This document shows positions 44,311 through 54,140 of a DNA stretch of 64,000 nt, piece after piece. The stretch comes from Nostoc linckia FACHB-104 (GTDB lineage: Bacteria; Cyanobacteriota; Cyanobacteriia; Cyanobacteriales; Nostocaceae), in assembly GCF_014696615.1 (NCBI RefSeq), contig NZ_JACJQJ010000001.1, positions 1 through 64,000 of the forward strand, given 5' to 3'. Below the pieces are notes generated by a model. That model was not told the DNA's origin, did not search any database, and was given only the letters and a program-made list of their open reading frames with translations. Position 1 is the first letter of the stretch; every line of letters begins with the position of its first letter. The translations under genes were made by a program, and so were the position numbers.

Positions 44311-45415
44311 TCACGCCAGGGTTTGATGTTGCTGTTGCAGATAAGCTTTGATAAACAAATCAATTTCGCCATTCAAAACCTCCGTTGCAGCTGTTGTTTC
44401 TACTTGGGTACGCAAATCCTTGACCCTGGTATAGGGATGCAAGATATATTCATGCATGGGCTTTTTGAATAGAGATTTGATTTTGCCAGATTGAAGATCA
44501 GAAATATTCTGAACACCTTGGGCTTGCATGAAAGCCCATAGCTTACTTTTAAAAATAGCTAAGGCTTGCTCTTGGTTTTGCAGTTGATTACGTTCTTGGT
44601 CACACAAGACAGTAATTCCTGTAGGAATATGAAAAACTTGTACCCACGTTTGTGGGCAGTTGACATTTCCACTCTGCCAACATTTAGTTATATCTAAATC
44701 CTTTTCTAGAATCTCTAACTCAAAAGATTTATCTAAAATGGGGCTAACTTCTACAATTGCTTTGCAAGTGAGTCGCTTACCATTACCATTTTGGGGAGAA
44801 ATCCTAACTATTTTTACATGAGTTCCTTGTTCTGATTTGAGGTAGCCTTATGCGTAAAGACCTGTAATTTCTGGGGTAGCGGACTTAATTCCAGCTACAT
44901 CTTTGCAAGATTCTGCGACTAGATATACTTTGTAATTGTGGCTATTTGCCCAACGATCGTACATTCTAAACAAAATCGAAGCCCAATCTTCGGCATCTAT
45001 TCCACCAACCCCGGCAGTAATAGTAAGATATGCGCTCTTTTTGTCGTAATATTCAACTAGTAACTGTTGTATTTCTAGTGTTTTAAGTTCTTGTTAAAGC
45101 TGGATCAGCTTAGTTTGCGCCTCATGCAATAATTGCTCATCGGCAGAGTATTCTAACAGTTCTAGAGCAGCTTTGATATCTCCTAGAAGTGAATGCGATC
45201 GCTGATATTTTCTCTTTTTGGCGTTGAGAGATTCAATCTCTCGAACTGTTGGATAGGCAATAAAGCTATTTTCCCAAAAATTAGACTGAGAAATTATTTT
45301 ATCTAATTCTTGAATTCTTGCAGTTATTTCTCCCAGGTTAAAGACAATCTTCTGCTTTGCTCAGAATATTCGACAACCTTTCTACTTCAAGTTTGATTTG
45401 AGAGAGTTCCAGCAT
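44311..45415 (-). pseudogene. release factor 2 paralog without GGQ or SPF, with in-frame UAA codons
   Basis: Full-length RF2 homology (25 codons, then a frame shift, then 342 codons; real prfB has 24 and 349). It begins MLELSQIKLEVERL from 45415; CUU-UAA-C stands at the frameshift place (45343-45337). After it the other frame continues for 1029 bp with no frame-breaking indel, but holds two TAA codons (45094-45096 and 44848-44850, the latter in LYA-stop-GYLKSEQGTH). SPF is changed to SPQ (RISPQNGNGKR), and the GGQ loop is replaced by CWQSGNVN. The C-terminal FHIPTGITVLCDQERNQLQ and HPYTRVKDLRTQVETT blocks remain. It cannot be a release factor, and it is translated only in pieces unless recoded. 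Confidence 0.85.
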
Positions 45416-45497
45416 AGCTTTGCTCACTTATCGGCTGACAACTTACTACATATTGTATTACAAAAGTTCTTTGTTGAAGATGTCATCCAAATTAAAA

Positions 45498-45525
45498 AAC
45501 CGTGGTTGTTGAGGTTAAACCACGG
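45498..45525 (-). terminator. hairpin after BI-1 family gene
   Basis: CCGTGGTT and AACCACGG form an 8-bp stem about 11 bases apart, near the stop codon of the minus-strand BI-1 gene. The minus strand continues into TTTTTTAATTT, giving a U-run after the hairpin. Confidence 0.65.
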
Positions 45526-45570
45526 CGATAATTTATAAAACTTTACTTTTCTCTATGTACCTATAGGCGC

Positions 45571-46299
45571 TTAATCACGGCCATTTAAGGCAATTAGCAA
45601 CCGCAAAATAAAAATGAATAGGTTGATGTAGGTGAGGTACATAGACAAAGCCGCAGGCAAGTACTGATCGTTGCGATAAGTACGTGGCAAGATGTAGAAA
45701 TCAACTACAGATGCCCCAGCGAACAAAAATACACCTAAACCAGAAATGGCAATTTCTAGCCATGTTGGTGTATAGACACCGAACAAAGCAAACACAAATT
45801 GAGTTAAACAGACAACTACTAAGGCAATGATGCCGAGAGAGATGGTTTTTGTTAAAGCCATCCCGTCTTGTTCCGAAAGATTGGAACCAATTTGGCGGGC
45901 GACAATAAAAGTAACACCACAACCAAGGGCAGCTAAACCAATGCCTTGAATGCCGACACCTTGAGTTCTCAAGGCAACAAACACTAAGCCACTGAGAGTA
46001 TATCCAGTTAAGAGGCTATAGGTAGCCAATAGTGGTAGCGCCAAACCCTTGTTGCCTTTTTCAGCAACATTTTGCGCCACAAAGAACAAAATTAGCTCTA
46101 GAATTACCGCACCAATGAAGGTGGGGAAGAAAATTCCGGGATTAGTACGGATAACTCCCAAACCACCGTAGGTACCCAGTGCTGTGAGTACAAGACCGCC
46201 ACCAACATAAGGAAGGGCATTGGCAATTACATTAGGGCCAACGAGGGCTTGAGTTCTAGCGTCCCGAATGGCATCACGAAAATTGCTGGTATTGCTCAT
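45571..46299 (-). CDS. Bax inhibitor-1 / YccA family membrane protein
   Basis: 242 residues with six or seven membrane helices. Family features include the LALPLLATYSLLTGYTLSGLVFVALR region, IVARQIGSNLSEQDG, and a C-terminal YLTYINLFIFILRLL with a preceding Asp (VVDFYILPRTY). BI-1/YccA proteins are calcium-leak or protease-modulating membrane proteins; YccA inhibits FtsH in E. coli. The role in cyanobacteria is unknown. An inverted repeat AACCGTGGTTGTTGAGGTTAAACCACGG just after the stop codon (about 45498-45525) could end transcription. Confidence 0.9.
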   Translation of the reverse strand: MSNTSNFRDAIRDARTQALVGPNVIANALPYVGGGLVLTALGTYGGLGVIRTNPGIFFPTFIGAVILELILFFVAQNVAEKGNKGLALPLLATYSLLTGYTLSGLVFVALRTQGVGIQGIGLAALGCGVTFIVARQIGSNLSEQDGMALTKTISLGIIALVVVCLTQFVFALFGVYTPTWLEIAISGLGVFLFAGASVVDFYILPRTYRNDQYLPAALSMYLTYINLFIFILRLLIALNGRD

Positions 46300-46925
46300 A
46301 TTTAAAAACGTGTTTTACAGATAAACATTCTGCCTTACTCTCATTTTTACCAATATCTGCGGCTAGTAACCAGGGAGTACGGCTAGATAAATTATGTTTT
46401 TTGATGTATTTATCAAATTCAGAACGATACTTTTGTGCTTAAAAAATCTTATTCTTGAGTTTTTGGAGACTCTACAGTATCGTTCCTACTGATAGAGAAT
46501 TCTTGGTTGTTACTGCCCCAGGGTAAGGATCGGTAGAATTTAGTCAGTAAATTAGAAACAGCCAAAATAGTGCGATTGAGATCACTTCTATATGTCCAGC
46601 AATCTCCGCAAATGCTGGTATGGTTAGTTCTGATAGCAGGATGGGTAATCTAAATTTTTAGATAGGTTGGCAGTATTTTTTTCCCATTCAACTCAGCAAG
46701 CAAGATACTCGTTGAGAAATGTATGTATTTTTAAGCAGAAATATTTAAGGTGTGTTGCCAGAACTCAAAATAATGAGCTTCTGCAAATTGTTGTGGAGAA
46801 AACTACTTTTACCAACAACATAGATCAATAAAAAATCATGCGTGTAAATACTGAATTCAAGCTTCGAGACCCTGATAAGTTCAGTATAACGACGATGGTT
46901 TATTCAGTCTCGTCTAAGGAAAATA
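46300..46925. other. gene-free region upstream of sigF
   Basis: Divergent promoters of the BI-1 and sigF genes lie here. I see no ORF, STRR or HIP1 site and cannot place a promoter with confidence. Confidence 0.45.
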
Positions 46926-47783
46926 ATGACAGCTTTGATAACAATATACGCAACTCCATTTCTTCAGAAAAAGGAGTTACAACAAAGGAATTTTTATATG
47001 GCAGCAAGTGAGTCCTCTGTGCGAATAGATGGTATAGAGCTATTACACTTATACCACCAGAATCCTTCTATTAAACTTCGTAATCAACTTGTACAACTAC
47101 ATACTGGTTTAGTACGGAAGATGGCTCACAAATTTAGCCATCAATGTAATGAACCTTATGAAGATTTAGAACAAATCGGTTATTTTGGTTTGATTAGAGC
47201 CATTGAACGTTTTGATCCCAGCCAAGGATATGCGTTTAGTTCCTTCGCTGTACCATATATTCGCGGTGAGATGCTGCATTTTTTACGCGATCGCAGTACT
47301 CTATTAAAAATTCCTCGGCGTTGGCAAGAATTATATAATGAGGGGCAAAAGGTTCGCAAAGAATTATCAATTGCTTTAGGTCGCCCTCCTAAAGATTCTG
47401 AAATTGCTAAACAGCTGCATGTTTCTGTCCAAGAATGGCAAGAAACTAAATTAGCTGCTCAAAATCGGATGCCTTTAAGTTTAGATGCTACAGCAGTTCA
47501 TTATGTTGATTGTCAAATAACTTTAGGTGAAGCCCTTCCTTGTCCTCGTTCTAGTGCACTTCAGCAACAAGAAGAAGAACGCCAACAACTACAAGGTGCT
47601 ATCAGTTTATTAGAAGAAAAGCCACGCATGGCAGTTGAATTAGTATTCTTAAAAGAACTTTCCCGTAAAGATGCAGCTAAAAATATTGGTACCAGCCCGA
47701 TGACAGTAACGCGATATCTGCAAAAGGGAATTCAAGATTTAATTTGCTATTTGCAACCGCAGCCTGTAGCTAGTGGGTCATAG
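46926..47783 (+). CDS. sigF: RNA polymerase sigma factor, SigF (SigB/F/G) type
   Basis: 285 residues from ATG 46926, or 261 from ATG 46998 (MAASESSVRIDG), which may be the real start. Region 2 is seen in DLEQIGYFGLIRAIERFDPSQGYAFSSFAVPYIRGEMLHFLRD, region 3 in KELSIALGRPPKDSEIAKQL, and region 4 as a helix-turn-helix in SRKDAAKNIGTSPMTVTRYL. The SSFAVPYIRGEM form marks group 3 sigma factors of the sporulation/stress class; in cyanobacteria SigF controls pili and stress genes. No anti-sigma factor gene is adjacent. Confidence 0.85.
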   Translation: MTALITIYATPFLQKKELQQRNFYMAASESSVRIDGIELLHLYHQNPSIKLRNQLVQLHTGLVRKMAHKFSHQCNEPYEDLEQIGYFGLIRAIERFDPSQGYAFSSFAVPYIRGEMLHFLRDRSTLLKIPRRWQELYNEGQKVRKELSIALGRPPKDSEIAKQLHVSVQEWQETKLAAQNRMPLSLDATAVHYVDCQITLGEALPCPRSSALQQQEEERQQLQGAISLLEEKPRMAVELVFLKELSRKDAAKNIGTSPMTVTRYLQKGIQDLICYLQPQPVASGS

Positions 47784-47858
47784 TCAGTGCTCAAAAGTCT
47801 ATAGTTGAAAGTTAATGAACTTTTGACTCTTGACCCTTGACCCTCAACTCTAAACTAA

Positions 47859-49892
47859 TTACCTAGATTTTAAATCCGCGATTGCACCTTTAGTCATAGC
47901 AGCAATCGCTTTATCGGTCGCTTTCGGCAAATGATAATATTTACCTCCGGCTGTTTGCGCTAATTCTTTGGCAAAGCCAGTGGAAACAAATTTACTCTCC
48001 GTATCAATTACTAACAGCTGTATTCCCAAAGCGCGAATTCTCGCTGCAATTTCTAACAATTCGCTTTTGATATCTGGCTTTTCTCCTGGTTCCTGTGGTT
48101 CACCCAAGGAACGGGCTAAGGGTATATTACCCCGGCCATCGGTAATGGCTACAACCACAACTTGCCCAATATCTCCACTCATTTGAGCATTTAACCCAAC
48201 GCGTACAGCTTGGGTTAAACCATGCGCTAAGGGTGAACCGCCACCACAAGGTAGTCTTTCCAAACGGTTACGTGCTAAAGCAATGGAACGAGTAGGAGGT
48301 AATAATACCTCTGCTTGTTCGCCACGGAAAGGAATTAAGGCTATTTGGTCACGGTTTTGGTATGCTTCGGTCAAAAGTTGCATCACCGCACCTTTAGCTG
48401 ATTGCATCCGGTTGAGGGCCATGGAGCCAGAAGCATCTACTACAAATACTACCAACGCCCCGGCTTTGCGTACTAACCGCTTGGCGCGGATGTCTCCCTG
48501 TTCAACTATGACTTTGCGATCGGGGTGCCTTTCTCTACGTGCTTTTTGATACGGTGCAGCGGCTCTGAGTGTGGCATCTACGGCAATGCGTCTTACCTTG
48601 CCCTTGGGCAACATTGGCTTAATGTAGCGTCCTCGGTCTTCCGAGAAGATAATACTGCGACTACCAGACTTACCTTGCCTCTTTGCCATCTGTGTAAAAT
48701 AAAGCACAGTATCATCAAGGATCACCCCTTCCGGATCGAAGATAAATTCTTCGGGGATGCTGGGTGGTTCTTGTTGTTCTTGTTCCTCTGGTTCCTGTTC
48801 TTCTTCTTGTTCGTCTTGTTCAGAGTCGTCTTGATTTTCTGGTGGCTGGGGTGGTGGAGGGGGTGGTGGCGGTGCTTGTTGTTCTGGTGGCGGTGTCTGT
48901 ACAACTGTGGCGCGGGGGACAATCACCAATTCCACAGCCCGGCGCAAGTCTTCTGCGTTGACTGTGTTGCGTCCTTCCAAAGCCGCAGCCGCTTTCGCAA
49001 CGCGCACCGCAAACAACTCAGCGCGGTGTCCTTGAACGCCGCCACGAATGGCTTCGTTTACCAAGTAAGCAATTTGATCGTGGGTAATGATGACATCTTT
49101 TAACCATTCCCGCGCCAGGATAATTTGAGTTTTTAGTCCGTCTAAGTCTTCGTTATATTGTTCTAGGAACTCTTGGGGAGATACAGAATAAGCGATCGCT
49201 TGCTCTACTGCTTGTACTCTTTGATCTAAGCCTAATACTCCATCTGCTGAGAGGGCGATCGCAATTCTATCTAGCAAATGCTCCCGTAATGCGCCTTCTT
49301 CTGGGTTGTAGGTAGCAATAAACAAAGGTTTGCAGGGATGTTGAAAACTTATCCCTTCCCGTTCAATTTGGTTGCGTCCTTCCGATAATACTGTTAGTAG
49401 CTGATTGCTAATTTGGTCATCTAATAAGTTGATTTCATCCACATACAGCACACCTCGGTTAGCTGTGGCGAGTAACCCAGGCTGAAATACAGTGTCCCCT
49501 TGTTTTACTGACTTTTCCACATCCACAGAACCGAGGAGTCTGTCTTCTGTCACCCCGAGGGGAATTTGCACAAAAGGCGCAGGGACAATTGCAGTGGGGA
49601 CTTCTTGAATATCTTTATCTGCGTACTCTGCTAAAAGTAGATCGTCCCAATCTTGGGGTTGATTGGGGTCACAGTTACTAAGCGAGTCTTGAACAACTTC
49701 AATGGGTGGTAGCAGGGCGTGAATAGCACGCGCCATCACAGATTTTGCCGTACCACGACGGCCTGCGATCGCCACTCCACCCAATCCAGGATCGACTGCT
49801 GCTAAGAGTAAAGCTAATTTAATCGCTTCTTGTCCGACTACGGCTGTCAGCGGGAAGGAAGTGACTTTAGGGGTGATAGTAGGCGCAGGCAT
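47859..49892 (-). CDS. chlD: magnesium chelatase subunit D
   Basis: 677 residues, the normal ChlD size. The AAA+ domain (about 1-330) has a P-loop variant GRRGTAKS (44-51) and [19 protein letters not shown] Pro-rich then Glu-rich linker (about 340-380) follows. The integrin-I/VWA domain (about 480-677) has the MIDAS motif [13 protein letters not shown]. ChlD acts with ChlI and ChlH to insert Mg2+ into protoporphyrin IX, the first chlorophyll-specific step. Start ATG 49892. It is convergent with sigF and divergent from the Uma2 fragment. Confidence 0.96.
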   Translation of the reverse strand: MPAPTITPKVTSFPLTAVVGQEAIKLALLLAAVDPGLGGVAIAGRRGTAKSVMARAIHALLPPIEVVQDSLSNCDPNQPQDWDDLLLAEYADKDIQEVPTAIVPAPFVQIPLGVTEDRLLGSVDVEKSVKQGDTVFQPGLLATANRGVLYVDEINLLDDQISNQLLTVLSEGRNQIEREGISFQHPCKPLFIATYNPEEGALREHLLDRIAIALSADGVLGLDQRVQAVEQAIAYSVSPQEFLEQYNEDLDGLKTQIILAREWLKDVIITHDQIAYLVNEAIRGGVQGHRAELFAVRVAKAAAALEGRNTVNAEDLRRAVELVIVPRATVVQTPPPEQQAPPPPPPPPQPPENQDDSEQDEQEEEQEPEEQEQQEPPSIPEEFIFDPEGVILDDTVLYFTQMAKRQGKSGSRSIIFSEDRGRYIKPMLPKGKVRRIAVDATLRAAAPYQKARRERHPDRKVIVEQGDIRAKRLVRKAGALVVFVVDASGSMALNRMQSAKGAVMQLLTEAYQNRDQIALIPFRGEQAEVLLPPTRSIALARNRLERLPCGGGSPLAHGLTQAVRVGLNAQMSGDIGQVVVVAITDGRGNIPLARSLGEPQEPGEKPDIKSELLEIAARIRALGIQLLVIDTESKFVSTGFAKELAQTAGGKYYHLPKATDKAIAAMTKGAIADLKSR

Positions 49893-49985
49893 TGTTTGGC
49901 AATATAGCTAGTCTCGGCTTTTAGCATATCAAGCTTCTGGCCCATTTAGAATAAGTGTTGTGACAACTTTCCCCCAGGAGCAAGA

Positions 49986-50315
49986 TTGATGAGTATTGCT
50001 CAGGCTAAACGCTTCACTCTAGACGAATACCACAGACTTACAGAGTTAGGTTTTTTCCATGAAGATGACCATATTAAATTAGTCAATGGAGAAATCATCG
50101 AAATGGTATCGAAAGGTAAGGCACATGAAACTTGTTTAAGAAAGTTATGGAAAGAACTACCAAAACTTGTGGGGGATAGGGCTAGTAATTTTAAAGTAGC
50201 TGAGATTATTGATGCTTTTCGTTTAACTCTCCATGAGTCATCTGGAATATTTGCTAGCTTCCAGGAGCAAGAATGTAGTGATTTATTATCTACCAAGATG
50301 TTAAGAAGATATTAG
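49986..50315 (+). pseudogene. truncated Uma2 family gene
   Basis: 109 residues beginning like a Uma2 (DUF820) protein (KRFTLDEYHRLTELGFFHEDDHIKLVNGEIIEMVSKGKAHE and a LRKLWKELPKLVGDRA block). The central PDxxV and ExxS nuclease motifs that normally follow are missing; the frame goes into sequence unlike the family (ESSGIFASFQEQECSDLL) and stops. Full-length members are about 190 residues. Probably an inactive remnant, although a short translated product is possible. Confidence 0.65.
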
Positions 50316-50479
50316 GTATTTTGTATAGTGCGATCGCCGAAAGTAAGTTGTAGATAAATTAATTCAATTACCCTCTTAGATTCACTACCCAGATATTGGC
50401 ATTTTTTTCGTATTTTAAGATAATAATACTTGTATTTTTCAGCAAAAAGATTATTTTCGTAACCAGATAAAACATTACA

Positions 50480-51163
50480 ATGCACAAGCTTTTAAAATTT
50501 CGTAACGAAAACTTGTTACGCTGTGCGCTGACTCACCGTTCTTATGTTCATGAAAATCCAGGCGAAGGCGAACACAACGAACGCTTAGAATTTCTTGGTG
50601 ATGCTTTACTAAATTATTTAAGCGCGGAGTATCTCTATAATCGTCATCCAGAAAAGGGAGAAGATGAATTAACAAGACGGCGTTCTGCACTAGTAGATGA
50701 GAAACAATTAGCAAAGTTTGCTGTTGAAATAGATTTAAACTTAAAGATGCGTTTAGGAAAAGGTGCAATTCGAGATGGTGGCTACCAAAATCCTAATTTA
50801 CTCAGTAGTACCTTTGAAGCAGTTCTAGCTGCTTATTATTTAGATAACGATTCTAATATTGAAGCAGTACGCGCTATTATCGAACCACTATTTGATTCTG
50901 TCCCAGAACAAGTTGTTGTGATTCGTTCTAATGTAGATTCCAAAAATCGCTTTCAAGAATGGGTACAACGCAATGTTAGTCCGACTCCTCCCGTATACGA
51001 GACAGTGCAAACAGGTGGTTTAGCTCATGCGCCAGAGTTTTTAGCTAAAGTTTTTGTAGAGGGAAAAGAGTATGGAGAAGGTAAGGGAAGTAACAAAAAA
51101 GAAGCTGCAAAAGCTGCGGCGGAAGATGCATTGGCTAAATTAAAAGCACAAGGATTGTTGTAA
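50480..51163 (+). CDS. rnc: ribonuclease III
   Basis: 227 residues. The RNase III signature is NERLEFLGDALLNYLSAEYLY, followed by RRSALVDEKQLAKFA and NLLSSTFEAVLAAYYLD, which supplies the second catalytic Glu. A double-stranded RNA binding domain occupies about residues 150-225 (NRFQEWVQRN and GSNKKEAAKAAAEDALAKL). The enzyme processes rRNA and structured mRNA. ATG start at 50480 with no strong ribosome site upstream. Confidence 0.95.
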   Translation: MHKLLKFRNENLLRCALTHRSYVHENPGEGEHNERLEFLGDALLNYLSAEYLYNRHPEKGEDELTRRRSALVDEKQLAKFAVEIDLNLKMRLGKGAIRDGGYQNPNLLSSTFEAVLAAYYLDNDSNIEAVRAIIEPLFDSVPEQVVVIRSNVDSKNRFQEWVQRNVSPTPPVYETVQTGGLAHAPEFLAKVFVEGKEYGEGKGSNKKEAAKAAAEDALAKLKAQGLL

Positions 51164-51318
51164 ACATAATTTTTGATTAGTGCATAGATACAAAATTATC
51201 TTTTGTGTTTAAGAAAATTGGTGAGAAAATTATATTTATCTGGAAATATTAATTTTGTATTGGTGCGTTGTGCTGCGCGACAACACACCCTACTTATCTA
51301 TGCAGGAAATCAAATTTT

Positions 51319-52509
51319 TTACATTTTCAATTGCAAAGGGAAAGTGACAGAAAAAGTTGAACCAACCCCAATCTCTGAAACTAAATTAATCTCACCTTGC
51401 AATAGTTTTACCAGTCGCGCCACGATTGCTAACCCTAAACCAGTACTTCCGGGAACGTAAGAATTATTACTACAACCAACACGAAAGTAAGGTTCAAATA
51501 TCTGAATTTGATTTTCTGGTGCAATGCCAATTCCTGTATCCTTAACTGCGATCGCCCATTTTTGATCGTCCAATACCTCACAGCTTATATCAATGCTGCC
51601 AGACTCTGTATAGCGAATGGCATTACTAATAAGATTTATAATAATTTGTTGTAGTTTTACTGGATCTGTGAATATTTGTTGAGGAGCGTTTTGACAATTA
51701 ACAATAATTGGTAACTTTTTTTCCCTGGCTAAAGGCTCCAACATTTCCAGAACATTGTTGATTAATTCGCTCACATTAATCAATTCTGGTTCCGGTTGTA
51801 CCTTCCCTGCGTCGTAGCGTGATATTTCTAAAATATCGTTGATGAGGCGCAGTAAATGTCTACCATTACGTAGAACTCTTTCGATATGTTCTACATTTAC
51901 ATGGTGATCATTTACCTTAGGTTGCTGTCTTTGTTGACGTAAAAATAAATCTGAATAACCAATAATTGAGGCTAAAGGACTTTTCAATTCGTGAGCTAAT
52001 TGAGCAAGATAATCTTGATTAGCATTTACTAAACGATTGAGTTCCTCGTTATGCAGCATCAGGGAATTATAGAGCTGTTGTAATTCTCGCAACCGTTCTT
52101 CAAAATAACTATTAAAACACCGCGCGATCGCTTCATCAATCACAGTATCAATCAACCGCATCGCCCGCACGATTGCTGTCGGTGTTCCCTGTAATAAATT
52201 TGTTTCTATTGTTTCAAATATTACCCTTCTCAGCAGATGATATTCCCGGGCAATTTCTCCCGGATCAAAGCCTTGTTCAGCTCGCAAAACTCCATGCTGC
52301 CAACTAGCCACAACAATTGATTTTACATCATTACCCTGGGATTTTGACAGTACTGTTACCATTGCTTTGATGACATCAGGCAGATGATTTTTGATTGCTG
52401 TATAAGATAAATCATCCGCACTTTCAATATGTTGATCTTTCCGTACCTCTATTACCCATTTTTGGAGGATACTTTCACTTTTTTCAGCCAGTACTTGACT
52501 AAAATCCAT
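51319..52509 (-). CDS. sensor histidine kinase with RsbRD-type N-terminal domain
   Basis: 396 residues, no membrane helices. Residues about 8-135 match RsbRD_N-type sensor regions (ILQKWVIEVRKD and LRAEQGFDPGEIAREYHLLRRVIFE). A short coiled linker leads to HisKA (LAQLAHELKSPLASIIGYSDL, phospho-His in HELKSP) and HATPase_c (NLISNAIRYTE, KDTGIGIAPENQIQIFEPY, GSTGLGLAIV). It senses an intracellular signal and needs a response regulator that is not adjacent. It is convergent with rnc. Confidence 0.9.
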   Translation of the reverse strand: MDFSQVLAEKSESILQKWVIEVRKDQHIESADDLSYTAIKNHLPDVIKAMVTVLSKSQGNDVKSIVVASWQHGVLRAEQGFDPGEIAREYHLLRRVIFETIETNLLQGTPTAIVRAMRLIDTVIDEAIARCFNSYFEERLRELQQLYNSLMLHNEELNRLVNANQDYLAQLAHELKSPLASIIGYSDLFLRQQRQQPKVNDHHVNVEHIERVLRNGRHLLRLINDILEISRYDAGKVQPEPELINVSELINNVLEMLEPLAREKKLPIIVNCQNAPQQIFTDPVKLQQIIINLISNAIRYTESGSIDISCEVLDDQKWAIAVKDTGIGIAPENQIQIFEPYFRVGCSNNSYVPGSTGLGLAIVARLVKLLQGEINLVSEIGVGSTFSVTFPLQLKM

Positions 52510-52969
52510 TCTTTTAAATTCTGTAAATAGACAGATGAGTAAAATTCTATATCCACTAAGTTTAACAAGTGCCGCCTTGAGTTAGGGTAATTCAAAAAAA
52601 TACAACTATCAAATGGTATATATTTTTAACCTTTAGCTTCAGTTAACTGCTGTGTTAGCTTGATTAATAACTAACGCTCTTGAATTAATATGTATATTAT
52701 TTATCACTAAAACTGAAAAATTAATCCAACTCTTAAATACCTTGTTGCTTGATCGCTCCTTCTTTAATGTGCCTTAGCGCACCATAATTCAGCTTAGCAA
52801 TATGACTATATATATAGATGTAAAATAATACCGAGCTAAGATAATTTCTATGGAATCTCAGTACTTCAAGCGAAAATTTAAATCTATGGACAGATAAATT
52901 TACTGATAAATCATGTTATATTGAGCAGACTTAGAGTAAGTCAGCCTAATCTAGTGTATTACAGTATGT
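52510..52969. other. gene-free region before the first riboswitch
   Basis: 460 bases of AT-rich sequence after the divergent kinase gene; it should hold the promoters for the kinase and for the riboswitch-controlled transporter. No ORF or repeat was recognised. Confidence 0.4.
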
Positions 52970-53137
52970 GACGCTAGAGCGGAGGAACCAAATTATGGGG
53001 CGTATCTCTAAAAGATAAAGTCTAAAGAAGAAAGTTTCATCCTTGATACTTTAAACTTCATCCTTTAACAGAGGGGCATCTCTCAGCCCTAGCCCGTCAG
53101 CTAACTTCGTAGGCAATGAGAGGAGACTGAAGAGAAA
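52970..53137 (+). promoter_or_regulatory. c-di-AMP (ydaO/yuaA) riboswitch candidate 1
   Basis: Contains the hallmark blocks of the ydaO/yuaA aptamer in order: GCGGAGGAACCAAA (52979-52992), TGGGGCGTATCTCT (52996-53009), then GAGGGGCATCTCTC (53071-53084) and AGCCCGTCAGCTAACTTCG (53091-53109) with TAGGC after it. It lies 82 bp upstream of an ABC permease gene. About 50 bases of heptamer-like sequence enlarge one loop (53010-53070). In known cases c-di-AMP binding switches off genes for transport and cell-wall functions. Confidence 0.88.
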
Positions 53138-53218
53138 ACATTTTTGTAATCTCATCAGTGTCCAAGGCTGGTACTGCTCGGATTATTGTACCCGTGCTTA
53201 CATTTGTTGAGGTTGTAA

Positions 53219-54070
53219 ATGCTATTGCAACTAAATTTAGCTGCGATTTTTGCCGTAGCTGGACAAGTAGCTTGGAAAAAAGCTAAACCTGTCCTGGTCA
53301 AAGATGTTGTTATCCTGCCCGCTTTAGGATTCTTAGGCATCATCCTTCTGTGGTGGATTGTCGCATTATTCAACCATGAATTAATGCCCACTCCACCAGA
53401 AGCACTAGTGGCGAATCTGGATTATATTTTAAACCCTTTCTACGAACGAGGGCCAGGTAACTTAGGTATCGGTTGGTTGTTACTCGCCAGCCTACGCAGA
53501 GTACTCCTAGGTTTTCTTTTAGGTGCAATAGTGGCGATTCCCCTAGGCTTTCTGATTGGGATGTCAAAACCCGCAATGTTAGCCTTAAATCCCATCATTC
53601 AAATATTTAAACCAGTATCACCATTAGCTTGGCTGCCGATTGCTTTAGCTATCTTCAACTTAGCAGATCCTTCAGCAATTTTCGTAATTTTCATCACCTC
53701 CCTATGGCCGACAATTATTAACACCGCCTTAGGAGTTTCTAGTGTTCCCAAAGATTATTTAGATGTCGCCAGAGTCTTAGAAATACCCCGGTGGCGGCGG
53801 ATTACCAAAATTATTTGGCCTGCCAGCTTACCCTATATTTTTACCGGATTACGAATCAGTTTAGGCATTGCTTGGCTGGTAATTGTCGCCGTAGAAATGC
53901 TCACCGGCGGTATCGGTATCGGCTTCTTTGTCTGGGATGAATGGAGCCGTTTAAATTTGAGTTCAGTGTTTCTTGCCGTCTTTGTAATTGGCGTAACTGG
54001 ATTAATTCTTGATTACGCCGTCGGCAAAATTCAAGAATTAGTAACCCGTCGCCCTACAGTTGCTAAATAA
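53219..54070 (+). CDS. ABC transporter permease, NrtB/SsuC type
   Basis: 283 residues with six predicted membrane helices and the permease EAA-like loop (VPKDYLDVARVLEIPRWRRITKIIWPASLPYIFTGLR) that docks the ATPase. It resembles NrtB/CmpB and SsuC permeases for nitrate, bicarbonate or sulfonates. GAGG 6 bp before the ATG is the ribosome site. First gene after a c-di-AMP riboswitch candidate and followed by the binding-protein and ATPase genes in the same direction. Confidence 0.88.
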   Translation: MLLQLNLAAIFAVAGQVAWKKAKPVLVKDVVILPALGFLGIILLWWIVALFNHELMPTPPEALVANLDYILNPFYERGPGNLGIGWLLLASLRRVLLGFLLGAIVAIPLGFLIGMSKPAMLALNPIIQIFKPVSPLAWLPIALAIFNLADPSAIFVIFITSLWPTIINTALGVSSVPKDYLDVARVLEIPRWRRITKIIWPASLPYIFTGLRISLGIAWLVIVAVEMLTGGIGIGFFVWDEWSRLNLSSVFLAVFVIGVTGLILDYAVGKIQELVTRRPTVAK

Positions 54071-54140
54071 TTCACTTTTTTCACGCAAACAGCTTCAATA
54101 TTTTCTTACCTTTGCGTGAGCTAATTTCCCCCTATTAATC

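Noticed and set aside
44311-44607. 98-codon RF2 fragment as a separate gene
   Set aside because: It is the 3' third of the longer RF2-like reading frame that extends to 45415; the TTG start is arbitrary.
48525-49103. 192-codon plus-strand ORF rich in Phe/Leu/Trp
   Set aside because: It is the antisense of the chlD Pro/Glu-rich linker; chlD has full domain support.
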